Assembly: GCA_021813145.1 (NCBI GenBank) | Contig: JAKALS010000003.1 | Coordinates: 70,114-105,889, forward strand | Reading direction: 5' to 3' | Source: a bacterium | GTDB taxonomy: Bacteria > Patescibacteriota > Microgenomatia > Levybacterales > UBA12049 | DNA: 35,776 bases | Part shown: one piece after another, positions 17,219 to 27,089 of the stretch | How the letters are laid out: every line of letters starts with the position of its first letter | Position numbering within the stretch: the stretch's first letter is position 1 | Translations under genes and position numbers: made by a program | The notes under the pieces: model-generated | What the model was told of the DNA's origin: nothing | The model's database searches: none | The model's input: only the letters and a program-made list of their open reading frames with translations

Positions 17219-19084
17219 ATGGCAAACGGAAAAAAGAGCAAAAACTTAAAACGGGTAAAGTTAAAAATGAATTTTTCATGGAAAAACATGATCATTTATG
17301 TTTTTCTGTTTCTTTTCATCGCCTTTATATTTTTAGGCCTTAACCAGTCTGCCAGCCCCACTCTTACCGAGACAAAAACGGTACCTCTTTCTACGGCAAT
17401 TTCCGATGTTAAGGCGGGGAAAATAACAAGTATGGATGTTTACCCAGATAAGCTTGTCTTGCACGAGAAAAATGGAACAGACATTCAAAGTTCTAAAGAA
17501 ACTACCTCAGACGTATACCAACTTTTTAAAAACGCCGGTGTTTCTTTGGCAAATACAAAAGTAACGGTAAATAACGATACTACCTTAAATAACTGGCTTA
17601 ATATTCTCGGAACCGTTTTACCGGTTCTTTTGATGATCGGATTTTTCTACTTTATTTTCAGACAGGCAAGGGGGGCCCAGGAGAGCGTTTTTTCTTTCGG
17701 TCAGTCGAAGGCCAAGGTATTCAGCAAAGACAATCCAAGAATTACTTTTAACGATGTTGCCGGAGTAGACGAAGCAAAACAGGAACTTTTTGAAGTCGTA
17801 GATTTTTTAAAGAATTCGGCAAAATATAAAGCTATGGGAGCAAGAACTCCAAAAGGGGTTTTAATGGTTGGCCCTTCCGGTACGGGAAAGACTCTTTTGG
17901 CAAGGGCAACGGCAGGAGAAGCGGGAGTTCCTTTTTTCTCTATGGCAGGATCGGAATTTATGGAAATGTTAGTCGGAGTCGGAGCGTCAAGAGTAAGAGA
18001 TTTGTTTAATAACGCCAAAAAAGCACAACCGGCTATTATATTTATAGACGAAATAGACGCAATCGGAAGACAGAGGGGAGCGGGCTTAATGGGAGGCCAC
18101 GATGAAAGGGAACAGACTCTAAATCAGATATTGGTTGAAATGGACGGATTTTCTCCTACCGAACAGCTTGTTGTTATTGCCGCTACAAACAGACCGGATG
18201 TTTTAGACCCTGCCTTGATAAGGCCGGGAAGGTTTGACAGGAGAGTTGTCTTGGATATGCCGGATGTTAACGGAAGAAAAGCAATACTTGCGATACATGC
18301 AAGAGGAAAACCTTTTGACAGGCAAGTTGACTGGGACAGAATTGCAAGAAGAACCGTAGGTTTTTCAGGAGCAGACCTCGAGAACATGTTAAACGAAGCC
18401 GCAATTTTGGCTGCGAGGTTAGGTAAAAAAGCCATAGATATGAAAGATCTCGAAGAAGCTGCAACGAAAGTTAAGTTAGGACCCGAGAAAAGAAGGCTTC
18501 AAACAGAAGAAGACAGAAGAATGACGGCATATCACGAAGCGGGACACGCTCTTGTATCCTGGTATATGCCCGGGATGGATCCGGTGCACAGGATTTCCAT
18601 AGTTTCAAGAGGAATGTCTTTGGGCCACACAATGATGGAGCCGACAGAACATGTGCACGAAACAAAAACGCATCTTTTGGAAGAAATAGCAGTAATGCTT
18701 GGGGGCAGGGCGGCAGAAAACCTTATATTTAAGGAAATGACCACGGGAGCCTCAGATGACATAGCAAAAGCGACTGAGGTTGCAAGAACGATGGTTGTCG
18801 AATACGGAATGAGTGATCTGGGCCCCATAAATCTTGATTCCGAGTCGAGAAGAAACCCTTATGAATCTGTCCAAGTCTCTCCGGAAATGGCCGCAAGAAT
18901 AGACGGTCAGGTAAAAAAAATTACGGACGAAGCGTATAAGAACGCTTCGGATATTCTTAAAAAACTAAAAGACAAACTGGACCTTTTGGCAAGCGAGCTT
19001 CTTAAAAGGGAAACTCTTGAGGCAGAGGATTTTGCAAAAATAATGGGCCCCAAAAGAGCTCTACTCCTTAAAGTAAAAGCTTAG
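17219..19084 (+). CDS. ftsH: ATP-dependent zinc metalloprotease FtsH
   Basis: [34 protein letters not shown]+ motifs, [11 protein letters not shown]. The ATG at 17219 (MANGKKSK) is preferred over the upstream TTG. Confidence 0.96.
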   Translation: MANGKKSKNLKRVKLKMNFSWKNMIIYVFLFLFIAFIFLGLNQSASPTLTETKTVPLSTAISDVKAGKITSMDVYPDKLVLHEKNGTDIQSSKETTSDVYQLFKNAGVSLANTKVTVNNDTTLNNWLNILGTVLPVLLMIGFFYFIFRQARGAQESVFSFGQSKAKVFSKDNPRITFNDVAGVDEAKQELFEVVDFLKNSAKYKAMGARTPKGVLMVGPSGTGKTLLARATAGEAGVPFFSMAGSEFMEMLVGVGASRVRDLFNNAKKAQPAIIFIDEIDAIGRQRGAGLMGGHDEREQTLNQILVEMDGFSPTEQLVVIAATNRPDVLDPALIRPGRFDRRVVLDMPDVNGRKAILAIHARGKPFDRQVDWDRIARRTVGFSGADLENMLNEAAILAARLGKKAIDMKDLEEAATKVKLGPEKRRLQTEEDRRMTAYHEAGHALVSWYMPGMDPVHRISIVSRGMSLGHTMMEPTEHVHETKTHLLEEIAVMLGGRAAENLIFKEMTTGASDDIAKATEVARTMVVEYGMSDLGPINLDSESRRNPYESVQVSPEMAARIDGQVKKITDEAYKNASDILKKLKDKLDLLASELLKRETLEAEDFAKIMGPKRALLLKVKA

Positions 19085-19125
19085 TTGACAAGAAAATACA
19101 TTAGTGAGATTATAAAAAGGAATTT

Positions 19126-19776
19126 ATGCCGACAAAGAAGAATGCTCAATCTTCTGCCAATCCTCGATTTTTTGCAAGGGAAGCCGTAAACTTCGGTTTT
19201 GAAACGGCAAAAGACAATTTATTTTATTTTATAACCCTTTTTATAGTTGTTATTCTTTTGTATGCTGTAATGGGGATATTGCAGGGAATTTTTACTTTTA
19301 GGCTAAACGCAATTTTGGCACTCTTAGTCATTCTCTTAAGAATAGTAGTGAGCCTTATTATCTCTATGGGTCTTATAAAAATATCCATAGAATTTGTTGA
19401 AAAGAAAAAACCTCAATTGTCGGATCTATTTTATACAAAATCACTTCTGAATTTCTTTCTTGTGTCATTTGTAAGAGGATGTATTATCTTAATCGGTCTT
19501 GTTCTATTGATTATTCCGGGGATAGTATTTGCAGTAAAACTTCAATTTGCGGAATATCTCGTTGTTGATAAAGATGAGGGTGTGGTTGAAGCTTTGAGCA
19601 AATCTTGGGATATGACCAGAGGGAATATTTGGAAACTTTTCTTTTACGGTATTCTCTTATTTCTCATAAATGTTTTAGGCTTCATTGCTCTTTTGGTAGG
19701 CCTTTTTATAACGGTACCTCTTACTATGCTGGCAACAACTTTTGTTTACCGCAAGCTCCTGGCTCAAAGTCACTAA
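19126..19776 (+). CDS. Multi-pass membrane protein (GDPD-membrane-domain-like)
   Basis: Several hydrophobic helices, plus VVDKDEGVVEALSKSWDMTRGNIWKLF. Confidence 0.6.
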   Translation: MPTKKNAQSSANPRFFAREAVNFGFETAKDNLFYFITLFIVVILLYAVMGILQGIFTFRLNAILALLVILLRIVVSLIISMGLIKISIEFVEKKKPQLSDLFYTKSLLNFFLVSFVRGCIILIGLVLLIIPGIVFAVKLQFAEYLVVDKDEGVVEALSKSWDMTRGNIWKLFFYGILLFLINVLGFIALLVGLFITVPLTMLATTFVYRKLLAQSH

Positions 19777-19825
19777 TTAATGGCGTACCGGCTATAGTTC
19801 TTGTATAATCTACCCTATATATCTT

Positions 19826-20746
19826 ATGGAAAAATTAATTATTATTGACGGAAACGCAATCATTCACAGGGCTTATCACGCTTTGCCTCCCATGAATACA
19901 AAAGAAGGCCTTCCGACAAACGCCGTTTACGGATTTTTTTCAATGCTTTTAAAGCTTCTTGCCGAATTAAACCCCGATTATTTAATCGTCTGTTTTGACA
20001 GAGCAAAACCGACCTTCAGAAAGCAGTTATATGTAGGCTATCAGGCTAAAAGGCCCAAGATGTCGGACGACCTGGTTCCGCAGATAGAAATGGTTCATAG
20101 CGCGTTAGACAGGTCAAAAATAACACATTTCGGAATTGACGGGTACGAAGCGGACGATCTTATAGGAACACTTGCCAAGCAATCGGGAGAGTTGGATTTG
20201 GAAACAATAATAGTAACCGGAGACAGGGATTTGCTTCAGTTGGTTAACCGTAGGGTAAAAGTTCTGGCACCGGTTCTTGGAATAACAAAAATGGTGTTGT
20301 ATGACGAAGAAAAAGTCAAAGAAAAATACGGCTTGAAGCCTTCGCAGTTTATCGATTACAAAGCTTTGGTGGGAGATAGTTCCGATAACTACCCGGGCGT
20401 CTCGGGTATCGGGCCGAAAACGGCAAGCGAACTTTTAAATAAATACGAAGATTTTGAAAACCTTTATTTGCACATTTCTGAATTACCGGAAAAACTCGGT
20501 ACAAAACTGGCACAGGACGCCGAACAGGCCGCTCTTGCAAAAAAACTTGCGACAATTGCAACAGATGCGCCTGTAAAGCTGGAACTTGAAAAAGTAAAAA
20601 CCGCAGATATTGACAAAAAGGGACTCATCGAAGCATTCGAAGAATTAGGCTTTAAGAGTCTAACGGTAAGAGTCGGGGATAACGGACAAAAGACAATAGA
20701 CAATAAACGGGAAAGGAAAAAAGAAGAACAATTAGAGCTCATTTAA
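19826..20746 (+). CDS. Stand-alone 5'-3' exonuclease (PolA N-terminal domain type)
   Basis: IIDGNAIIHRAYHALPPM...GIDGYEADDLIGTLAKQ...GDSSDNYPGVSGIGPKTASELL. No polymerase domain. Confidence 0.9.
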   Translation: MEKLIIIDGNAIIHRAYHALPPMNTKEGLPTNAVYGFFSMLLKLLAELNPDYLIVCFDRAKPTFRKQLYVGYQAKRPKMSDDLVPQIEMVHSALDRSKITHFGIDGYEADDLIGTLAKQSGELDLETIIVTGDRDLLQLVNRRVKVLAPVLGITKMVLYDEEKVKEKYGLKPSQFIDYKALVGDSSDNYPGVSGIGPKTASELLNKYEDFENLYLHISELPEKLGTKLAQDAEQAALAKKLATIATDAPVKLELEKVKTADIDKKGLIEAFEELGFKSLTVRVGDNGQKTIDNKRERKKEEQLELI

Positions 20747-20749
20747 TAG

Positions 20750-20847
20750 CAAATATGCAAATTATAAATAAGCAAATAAATGAAAAAATGAATAAAAGAT
20801 TTAATGATAAACATGTGAAATTTGCCTATTTGTTTATTTGTTTATTT
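20750..20847. repeat. Inverted arrays of A-rich octamer repeats in an intergenic region
   Basis: Left: AAATATGC|AAATTAT|AAATAAGC|AAATAAAT. Right arm, reverse complement: AAATAAAC|AAATAAAC|AAATAGGC|AAATT. AAATAAGCAAATAAA (20766-20780) pairs with TTTATTTGTTTATTT (20833-20847). Confidence 0.75.
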
Positions 20848-20849
20848 TA

Positions 20850-22016
20850 ATGAAGGTAGCATTGGTGCACGATTATATAAAGGAGTATGGAGGAGCGGAG
20901 AGGGTTTTGGAGGCGCTTTGCGAAATTTATCCCGATGCCCCTATATATACGGCTTTTTATAAAAAAGGTTCTGTTGCCTACGAACATTTTAAAAACAGAA
21001 GAATTATCGCCTCGTGGGCTCAGTATTTCCCTTTTTTTGCAAAACTTGCGAGCCCTTTAAGATTTTTGACTCCGCTTATTTGGGGCAGCTTCAACTTTAA
21101 AGACTACGATTTGGTAATTTCTTCTGCCAGCTGGTACATAACGAAGGGCTTTGGACAGGGTCCAAAAACTCCAAATTCCAAATCTCAAATTCAAAATAAA
21201 CCGATAGAAATATGTTATTGCCATACGCCTCCAAGATGGCTTTACGGATATACGACTTCGGTTAATTTTCAAAAACATAAAATAGTAAGGGTATATGCAA
21301 GAGTAGTAGGACATTTTTTAAGGCTTTATGATTACGAAAGGGCGCAGAAAGTAAATTATTTTATAGCAAATTCAAAAGAAGTTGCGGGAAGAATTAAGAA
21401 ATTTTACGGAAGAGATTCAACGGTAATATATCCGCCGGTATCGCTTCCGCATGCAGATTCCAAATCACGAATTGCGAATTCCAAAAACAGGGATTACTTT
21501 TTTATCGTTTCGAGAATTGTAGGAGCAAAAGGGCTGGATTTGGCAGTCGATGCTGCGTTAAAAGCGGATTTTAAGCTTAAAATTGCAGGTTCTCCTGCCG
21601 GTTATTATTTTGAACACGAAAAACTGGTAAATAAAGCAGGTTCAAAGTCAAACATTGAATTTTTGGGCCAGGTTTCCGATGAAGAACTTGCATTCCTTTA
21701 CTCCGGAGCAAAAGCATTTTTGGCTTTATCTAAAGACGAGGATTTCGGAATAACACCCGTTGAGGCAATGCTCTTCGGGACTCCCGTTATCGCATTTAAC
21801 GGAGGAGGCTATAAGGAAACGGTGGTAGAGGGTAAAACAGGGGTTCTTTTTGATGATTATTCGGTAAAAGGCCTTATAGAAGCAATCAAAAAATTTGACA
21901 AGTTAAGTATAAAAGATGTAGATTGTACGTCCCAAGCAGAAAATTTTTCCAAGGAGAAGTTTAAAAGAGAAATAAAGGAGTTTGTAGAAAAAAATGCCAG
22001 AATTGCCGGAAGTTGA
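20850..22016 (+). CDS. Glycosyltransferase family 4 (GT-B) protein
   Basis: MKVALVHDYIKEYGGAERVLEAL...GAKAFLALSKDEDFGITPVEAMLFGTPVIAFNGGGYKETV. Confidence 0.92.
   Translation: MKVALVHDYIKEYGGAERVLEALCEIYPDAPIYTAFYKKGSVAYEHFKNRRIIASWAQYFPFFAKLASPLRFLTPLIWGSFNFKDYDLVISSASWYITKGFGQGPKTPNSKSQIQNKPIEICYCHTPPRWLYGYTTSVNFQKHKIVRVYARVVGHFLRLYDYERAQKVNYFIANSKEVAGRIKKFYGRDSTVIYPPVSLPHADSKSRIANSKNRDYFFIVSRIVGAKGLDLAVDAALKADFKLKIAGSPAGYYFEHEKLVNKAGSKSNIEFLGQVSDEELAFLYSGAKAFLALSKDEDFGITPVEAMLFGTPVIAFNGGGYKETVVEGKTGVLFDDYSVKGLIEAIKKFDKLSIKDVDCTSQAENFSKEKFKREIKEFVEKNARIAGS
21168..21195 (+). repeat. In-frame period-7 repeat in the glycosyltransferase, locus 1
   Basis: ACTCCAA|ATTCCAA|ATCTCAA|ATTCAAA. Confidence 0.75.
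21457..21484 (+). repeat. In-frame period-7 repeat in the glycosyltransferase, locus 2
   Basis: ATTCCAA|ATCACGA|ATTGCGA|ATTCCAA. Confidence 0.72.
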
Positions 22017-22857
22017 AACTATCAGGTTAGGATTACAGAAGTATCTTGTAGGACACAGGATTGTAAATGTGCAGGTAAGGGCCCCAAAGCTTTTCCAGGG
22101 CAATCCCGAAGACGTTATCGGCGCAAAAGTCAAAGACATAAGAAGAGTCGGTAAAGGCTTAATAATTGATTTGGATAACGGCTTTTCTATGGCAATCCAT
22201 ATAAAACTTACGGGTCAGCTAATTTATAGGGGAGATGAAACAAAAAATGTCCAGGTTTCAAAAGAAAAAGTTGGACAAGTGCCTTCGAATGCTACCCATG
22301 TAATTTTCACTTTAGATAAAAAAGCCGTCCTTTACTACAACGACAGAAGAAGATTCGGATGGATTAAGGTACTTGCGACGGACCAGGTGGGAAACCTTCC
22401 TTTTTTTAGGGAAATGGGGCCTGAACCTCCGGTTGCCAAAGAGATGGAAGGAAAGGCACTTACTTTAGAAAAGTTTAAAGAGATTCTTACAAAATCAAAT
22501 ACAGCGGTAAAGCCCCTTATTATGGACCAGAAAAAAATAGGGGGAATAGGAAATATTTACGCAAACGATGCCCTTTTTATGGCAGGTATTGACCCGAGAA
22601 GAAAAGCAAATACCCTAACGGCAAAGGAAATGGAAGCACTTTATAAAGCCATACTCTTTGTAATGGAAAAAAGTTTTAAATACGGAGGGGCCAGCGAGCT
22701 TAATTTTGTTAATGCTTTGGGACAGGAGGGGGAATACCAGAATCACGCCTTAGTCTACGGAAAAGAGGGAGAAAAATGCCCTAAAGACCAAACGGTAATT
22801 AAAAAGTTTTTTCTGGGCGGAAGAGGAACTTACATGTGCTCTTATCATCAGAAGTAA
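21994..22857 (+). CDS. mutM: Formamidopyrimidine-DNA glycosylase
   Basis: MPELPEVETIRLGLQKYLVGHRI...GGIGNIYANDALF...; the C-terminal zinc-finger cysteines are degenerate (GEKCPKDQ...RGTYMCSYHQK). Confidence 0.93.
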   Translation: MPELPEVETIRLGLQKYLVGHRIVNVQVRAPKLFQGNPEDVIGAKVKDIRRVGKGLIIDLDNGFSMAIHIKLTGQLIYRGDETKNVQVSKEKVGQVPSNATHVIFTLDKKAVLYYNDRRRFGWIKVLATDQVGNLPFFREMGPEPPVAKEMEGKALTLEKFKEILTKSNTAVKPLIMDQKKIGGIGNIYANDALFMAGIDPRRKANTLTAKEMEALYKAILFVMEKSFKYGGASELNFVNALGQEGEYQNHALVYGKEGEKCPKDQTVIKKFFLGGRGTYMCSYHQK

Positions 22858-22894
22858 ATTTGATTTTTTTTCTTCTTGATGATAGTATAAGAAC

Positions 22895-22942
22895 CTAGCG
22901 CACGTTTGCGGATTGAGCAAAGTGAAAAAGGCTAGTTTTTTT
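22895..22942 (+). promoter_or_regulatory. Attenuator-like 5' leader hairpin abutting the UMP kinase start codon
   Basis: CTAGCgCACgTTTGC-ggattga-GCAAAGTGaaaaaGGCTAG followed by T7 and then ATG at 22943. TAGTAT/TATAAG lies just upstream. Confidence 0.6.
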
Positions 22943-23644
22943 ATGGCTTATAAAGATAAGATTGTAATGTCCATAGGAGGTTCTCTTATCGTTCCCGACG
23001 GGGGAATTGATACTAAGTTTCTTTCGGAACTTAATGCTTTTATCCGCAAACAACTGGCGAAAAATCGAAACCGCCAGTTTTTTTTGGTTGTAGGGGGAGG
23101 AACTATTGCCAGGCATTACAGGGATGCGGGAAGAGACGTAATAGGCCACGAACTTACAAGAGATGATTTGGATTGGTTAGGTATACACGCAACAAAACTT
23201 AATGCTCATCTTGTAAGAACAATATTTAGGGACATTGCCCATCCTTACATAATCAAGCATTATGAAATAATAAGAAAGGCTCATGAGCAGGTAGTAGTTG
23301 CGGCAGGATGGAAGCCGGGTTGGTCTACCGATTACGACGCAGTCCTTCTTTGCGAAGATTACGGAGTTAAAGAGATAATAAATTTAAGTAACATTTCCCA
23401 GGTTTTTAATAAGGACCCCAGAAAATTCAAAGATGCAAAGCCAATAGACAAAATTTCATGGAAAGAATTCCGAAAACTTGTAGGGGATGAATGGATACCC
23501 GGAATGAATGCGCCTTTTGATCCCGTTGCCGCGCATAAAGCGGAAGAAGAAGGGGTAAGGGTTGCCGTTTTATCCGGGCATGATTTTAAAAATCTTGAAA
23601 AGTATTTTAGAGGCGAAAAATTCGTGGGCACTGTGATAGAATAA
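22943..23644 (+). CDS. pyrH: UMP kinase, archaeal-like
   Basis: KIVMSIGGSLIVPDGGIDTKFL...FFLVVGGGTIARHYRDA...GWKPGWSTDYDAVLL. Confidence 0.85.
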   Translation: MAYKDKIVMSIGGSLIVPDGGIDTKFLSELNAFIRKQLAKNRNRQFFLVVGGGTIARHYRDAGRDVIGHELTRDDLDWLGIHATKLNAHLVRTIFRDIAHPYIIKHYEIIRKAHEQVVVAAGWKPGWSTDYDAVLLCEDYGVKEIINLSNISQVFNKDPRKFKDAKPIDKISWKEFRKLVGDEWIPGMNAPFDPVAAHKAEEEGVRVAVLSGHDFKNLEKYFRGEKFVGTVIE

Positions 23645-23652
23645 CCTCAAAA

Positions 23653-24717
23653 GTGTTAAAAAGTTTATCTTTACAAAACTTCCGAAGCTATAAAAAAGCC
23701 GATTTTGAATTCATAAGTAAAACTACCGTTATTATCGGGCCTAATACTTCCGGCAAATCCAATCTAATTGAAGCAATCTTTCTTCTTGCAAGCGGGAAGA
23801 GTTTTAGGACGGACAAAGATATGCAGATGATATCTTTTGGGGAAGCGTTCGGAAGAGTTAAGGCCGAAGCGGAAGATAATGAGCTTGAGATTATTGTGAC
23901 AAACGGACAATTAAACGGCAAAACTTCACAATTTAAAAAATTTCTTGTAAACGGAGTGCCCAAAAGAAGGGTAGATTTTGTAGAAAACTTTTCGGCCGTT
24001 TTATTTTCTCCCGAAGATCTTGATATTATAGTTGATTCACCGTCTCTTCGAAGAAGATTTTTGGATAATGTCTTAGAGCTGGTAGACAGGGAATACAGGA
24101 TTTCCACTGTCGCTTATTCAAAAGCCTTAAGGCAGAGAAACGCCCTTTTGGAAAATAAAAGGGAGACTGGAATAAGAAACGAAAAACAATTTGAGTACTG
24201 GGATAATCTTGTAATAGAAAACGGAGGAATAATAACAAAGAAGAGGGAGGAGTTTATAGAATTTGTTAATAACGAGACAAAAGACATTTTTGATTTTGTA
24301 GCCTATTACGACAAAAGCGTAATTTCAAAACAAAGGCTTTTGCAGTATAAAGATGCGGAAGTGGCGGCAGGAGTAACGCTTGTTGGCCCTCACAGGGACG
24401 ATTTTTCAGTTTCGATGTTTAATAACTCAAGATCCGACATCCATGATGTTAAGTCCTTCGGATCAAGGGGCCAGCAAAGGCTTGTTATATTACAGCTTAA
24501 GATGCTTGAGCTGTTGTTTATAGAAAAGAAGCTCGGCAAGAGGCCGGTGCTCCTTCTTGATGATATTTTTTCGGAATTGGACGAAGGACATATAGAGTTA
24601 ATTCTGGAAATGTTGGGTCTTCAGCAGACAATAATTACCACAACACACAGAGAATTTATCCCGGAAAGTGTATTAAAGAAAACCCAAGTGATAAAATTTA
24701 CCAAGGAGGATAAATGA
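23653..24717 (+). CDS. recF: DNA replication and repair protein RecF
   Basis: LKSLSLQNFRSYKKADFEF...VIIGPNTSGKSNLIEAI...RGQQRLVILQLKMLE...LLLDDIFSELD. Confidence 0.93.
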   Translation: MLKSLSLQNFRSYKKADFEFISKTTVIIGPNTSGKSNLIEAIFLLASGKSFRTDKDMQMISFGEAFGRVKAEAEDNELEIIVTNGQLNGKTSQFKKFLVNGVPKRRVDFVENFSAVLFSPEDLDIIVDSPSLRRRFLDNVLELVDREYRISTVAYSKALRQRNALLENKRETGIRNEKQFEYWDNLVIENGGIITKKREEFIEFVNNETKDIFDFVAYYDKSVISKQRLLQYKDAEVAAGVTLVGPHRDDFSVSMFNNSRSDIHDVKSFGSRGQQRLVILQLKMLELLFIEKKLGKRPVLLLDDIFSELDEGHIELILEMLGLQQTIITTTHREFIPESVLKKTQVIKFTKEDK

Positions 24718-25562
24718 TTAAGGAGTTTAATAAAGAAGATTTAAAAAAATTATTTATTCCAAAGGCTTCCAGCCATAAGGGAGATAATGGAAAACTGATG
24801 ATAATAGGAGGCTCTGTCCTTTTCCATGCGGCATCCCTTTGGGCCTTGGAAATTGCATCTAAGATTGTTGATATGGTATTTTATTCCTCCGTTGTTTCGA
24901 ATAACGAAATTGTCCAAAAAGAAAAAGAGGAATTTAGAAACGGAATAATAGTTCCGAGGGATAAAATTTCCCATTATATTGAAGAAGCGGACGCTATTCT
25001 CATAGGCCCCGGACTTCCAAGAGAAGACGGAGTCGAGAAAGGCGATGACGATACAAAGGAGCTTTCACAGGGACTTTTGGAAAAATATAAAAATAAGAAA
25101 TGGGTGATAGACGGAGGCTCGTTGCAAGTAATAAAACCCGAAATTTTACCCAAAGGTTCTATAATTACTCCTCATCATAAAGAGTTTTCAAAACTCTTCA
25201 ATTTTAAGTTTCCGGTCTCCGGTCAAACGACAGAAATTCAAAACTTTGTAGAAGAAACGGCAAAAAAATACAACATCATTATTCTGTTGAAAGGGGAAGT
25301 GGATATTGTATCGGATGGGGCAAATACGGTTCTAGTTAGGGGAGGAAATGCGGGAATGACAAAGGGCGGAACAGGAGACGTACTTGCCGGATTGGTCGGA
25401 TCTATTTATTGTAAAAACAGCGCATTTCTTTCCGCTTGTGCGGCTTCTTATATAAATAAAAAAGCAGGGGACGAGCTTTTTAACAAAACAGGCTTTTATT
25501 TTAATTCTTCCGACCTTGTTAATCAAATTCCTTCCGTAATGAAGAAACTTTTACTTATTTAG
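24714..25562 (+). CDS. NAD(P)H-hydrate dehydratase (NnrD/YjeF C-terminal family)
   Basis: KGDNGKLMIIGGS...ADAILIGPGLPRED...VIDGGSL...GNAGMTKGGTGDVLAGLVGS. Confidence 0.9.
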   Translation: MIKEFNKEDLKKLFIPKASSHKGDNGKLMIIGGSVLFHAASLWALEIASKIVDMVFYSSVVSNNEIVQKEKEEFRNGIIVPRDKISHYIEEADAILIGPGLPREDGVEKGDDDTKELSQGLLEKYKNKKWVIDGGSLQVIKPEILPKGSIITPHHKEFSKLFNFKFPVSGQTTEIQNFVEETAKKYNIIILLKGEVDIVSDGANTVLVRGGNAGMTKGGTGDVLAGLVGSIYCKNSAFLSACAASYINKKAGDELFNKTGFYFNSSDLVNQIPSVMKKLLLI

Positions 25563-25860
25563 AGGAATCGGGGGAAACCCTTTCCAAAACTTTAGAAAGT
25601 TGATACGTGATAAAAACAGCAATAAAAGTTATTACCAGAGCATAAATAAGCAGAGAGATTATTCCGCTGTTTGCAGGAAAATATTTTTTAATATAGGAGT
25701 TTACGAATTCCTGGATAAGACTGTTCCATGCAAGAGCTGCCACCAAGCCGAATCCGCTGGTTGCCAATGTAAGCATCTGTCTTACGAGTTCGGTATGCAA
25801 GGCTTTTTTCTTTGGCGCCACTTTTTTTGAAGTTTTCTTTTGACTATTGGGCATGTGCAT
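25555..25860 (-). CDS. DUF5654-like membrane protein
   Basis: LVRQMLTLATSGFGLVAALAWNSLIQEFV...; two transmembrane helices. Confidence 0.65.
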   Translation of the reverse strand: MHMPNSQKKTSKKVAPKKKALHTELVRQMLTLATSGFGLVAALAWNSLIQEFVNSYIKKYFPANSGIISLLIYALVITFIAVFITYQLSKVLERVSPDSSK

Positions 25861-25964
25861 ATGATACTAAAATTAAACCTATAATTCAAACTCTTCGGGA
25901 AATCCTCGGAATATTTGTTATAATACAATAAGCATGGGTTTTGTTTTAAAACTAGAATTAAAGC

Positions 25965-27008
25965 ATGTTTGAGCCAAAATTTACAATTACAAATAAAATA
26001 TTGAAGAATATAGGAAGTATAGAAGCCTCTAAGGAAATAATAGACCATGCTCCGCTTTTGCCTTATTACGAAAAAGAATTTCAAAAAGACGCCCTTGTTC
26101 GCTCGGTGCACTTTGGAACCCACATAGAAGGAAACGAGTTGAATTTTACCGAAGCAGAAAAAGTGCTTGAAGGGAAAGATATACCGGCCAGAGACCGGGA
26201 TATCCAGGAGGTAATTAATTACCGCAAGGTTATGGAGTTTATAGGGCATCTCGGAAAAGAAGAGAAGCTGAGAATCAACGAGCAGCTTATAAAAGAAATC
26301 CACAAATTAACGGTAGAAAAAATCCTTCCGCAGGAACAATGCGGGGAGTTAAGAAAAACACAGGTAGTTGTTAAAAATAGTGTTACGGGAGAGGTTTCTT
26401 TTAAACCTCCCCTGGCCGTAGCAGTACCTTTTCAGATCAAGGACCTTATAGATTTTCTTAATTCTTCCCAGGACTTGCACCCTGTTTTAAAAAGCGCAAT
26501 TTCCCATTATGAGCTTGTAAGGATTCATCCTTTTATTGACGGCAACGGCAGGGTGGCAAGAGCTCTTTCAACGCTTATTCTTTTTATGGAAGGATACGAT
26601 ATAAGAAGATTTTTTTCTTTAGAGGAATATTTTGATTCGGATGCAGGAGCTTATTATGGGGCTCTTCAGAGTGTAACCGAAAATGAAGGAGACTTAACGG
26701 GTTGGCTGGAGTATTTCAGCCTCGGGCTTTCTATAGAGCTTTCGAAAATCAGGCGAAGAGTTGAAAATATTTCAATAGATGCAAAGCTTAAGGAAAAACT
26801 CGGAGGAAAGCCTCTTCTTTTGTCAGACAGACAGCTTAGGATTATCGAATACATACAAAAAACCGGATACCTTCAAAATCAGGCTTTCGGACAGCTTTTT
26901 CCCATGGTTTCGGAAGATACAATACTTAACGAATTAAAGTCTCTTGTTAAGTCCGGAATAATCAGGAAACACGGAGTAACCAAAGGCGCAAAATACATTA
27001 TGACATGA
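25965..27008 (+). CDS. Fic family protein
   Basis: HPFIDGNGRVARALSTLIL Fic motif, THIEGNELNFTEAEKVL, and a C-terminal winged-helix-like region. Confidence 0.93.
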   Translation: MFEPKFTITNKILKNIGSIEASKEIIDHAPLLPYYEKEFQKDALVRSVHFGTHIEGNELNFTEAEKVLEGKDIPARDRDIQEVINYRKVMEFIGHLGKEEKLRINEQLIKEIHKLTVEKILPQEQCGELRKTQVVVKNSVTGEVSFKPPLAVAVPFQIKDLIDFLNSSQDLHPVLKSAISHYELVRIHPFIDGNGRVARALSTLILFMEGYDIRRFFSLEEYFDSDAGAYYGALQSVTENEGDLTGWLEYFSLGLSIELSKIRRRVENISIDAKLKEKLGGKPLLLSDRQLRIIEYIQKTGYLQNQAFGQLFPMVSEDTILNELKSLVKSGIIRKHGVTKGAKYIMT

Positions 27009-27056
27009 GAAAAAACTTCCAATCAATGTTCGTGAATTTAAATATTGAAATTCATT

Positions 27057-27084
27057 GAAAACCGAAAACTAAAAATTTAAAATT
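27057..27084 (+). repeat. Period-7 repeat upstream of the DNA ligase gene
   Basis: GAAAACC|GAAAACT|AAAAATT|TAAAATT. Confidence 0.7.
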
Positions 27085-27089
27085 AACCT

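Noticed and set aside
17238-17275. Possible heptamer array in the ftsH N-terminus (AAAACTT|AAAACGG|GTAAAGT|TAAAAAT)
   Set aside because: The periodicity is weak and explained by a lysine-rich cytoplasmic tail. Not counted in the repeat family.
25210-25235. Two heptamer-like copies (TTTCCGG|TCTCCGG) in the NAD(P)H-hydrate dehydratase gene
   Set aside because: Only two copies, so it could be chance.
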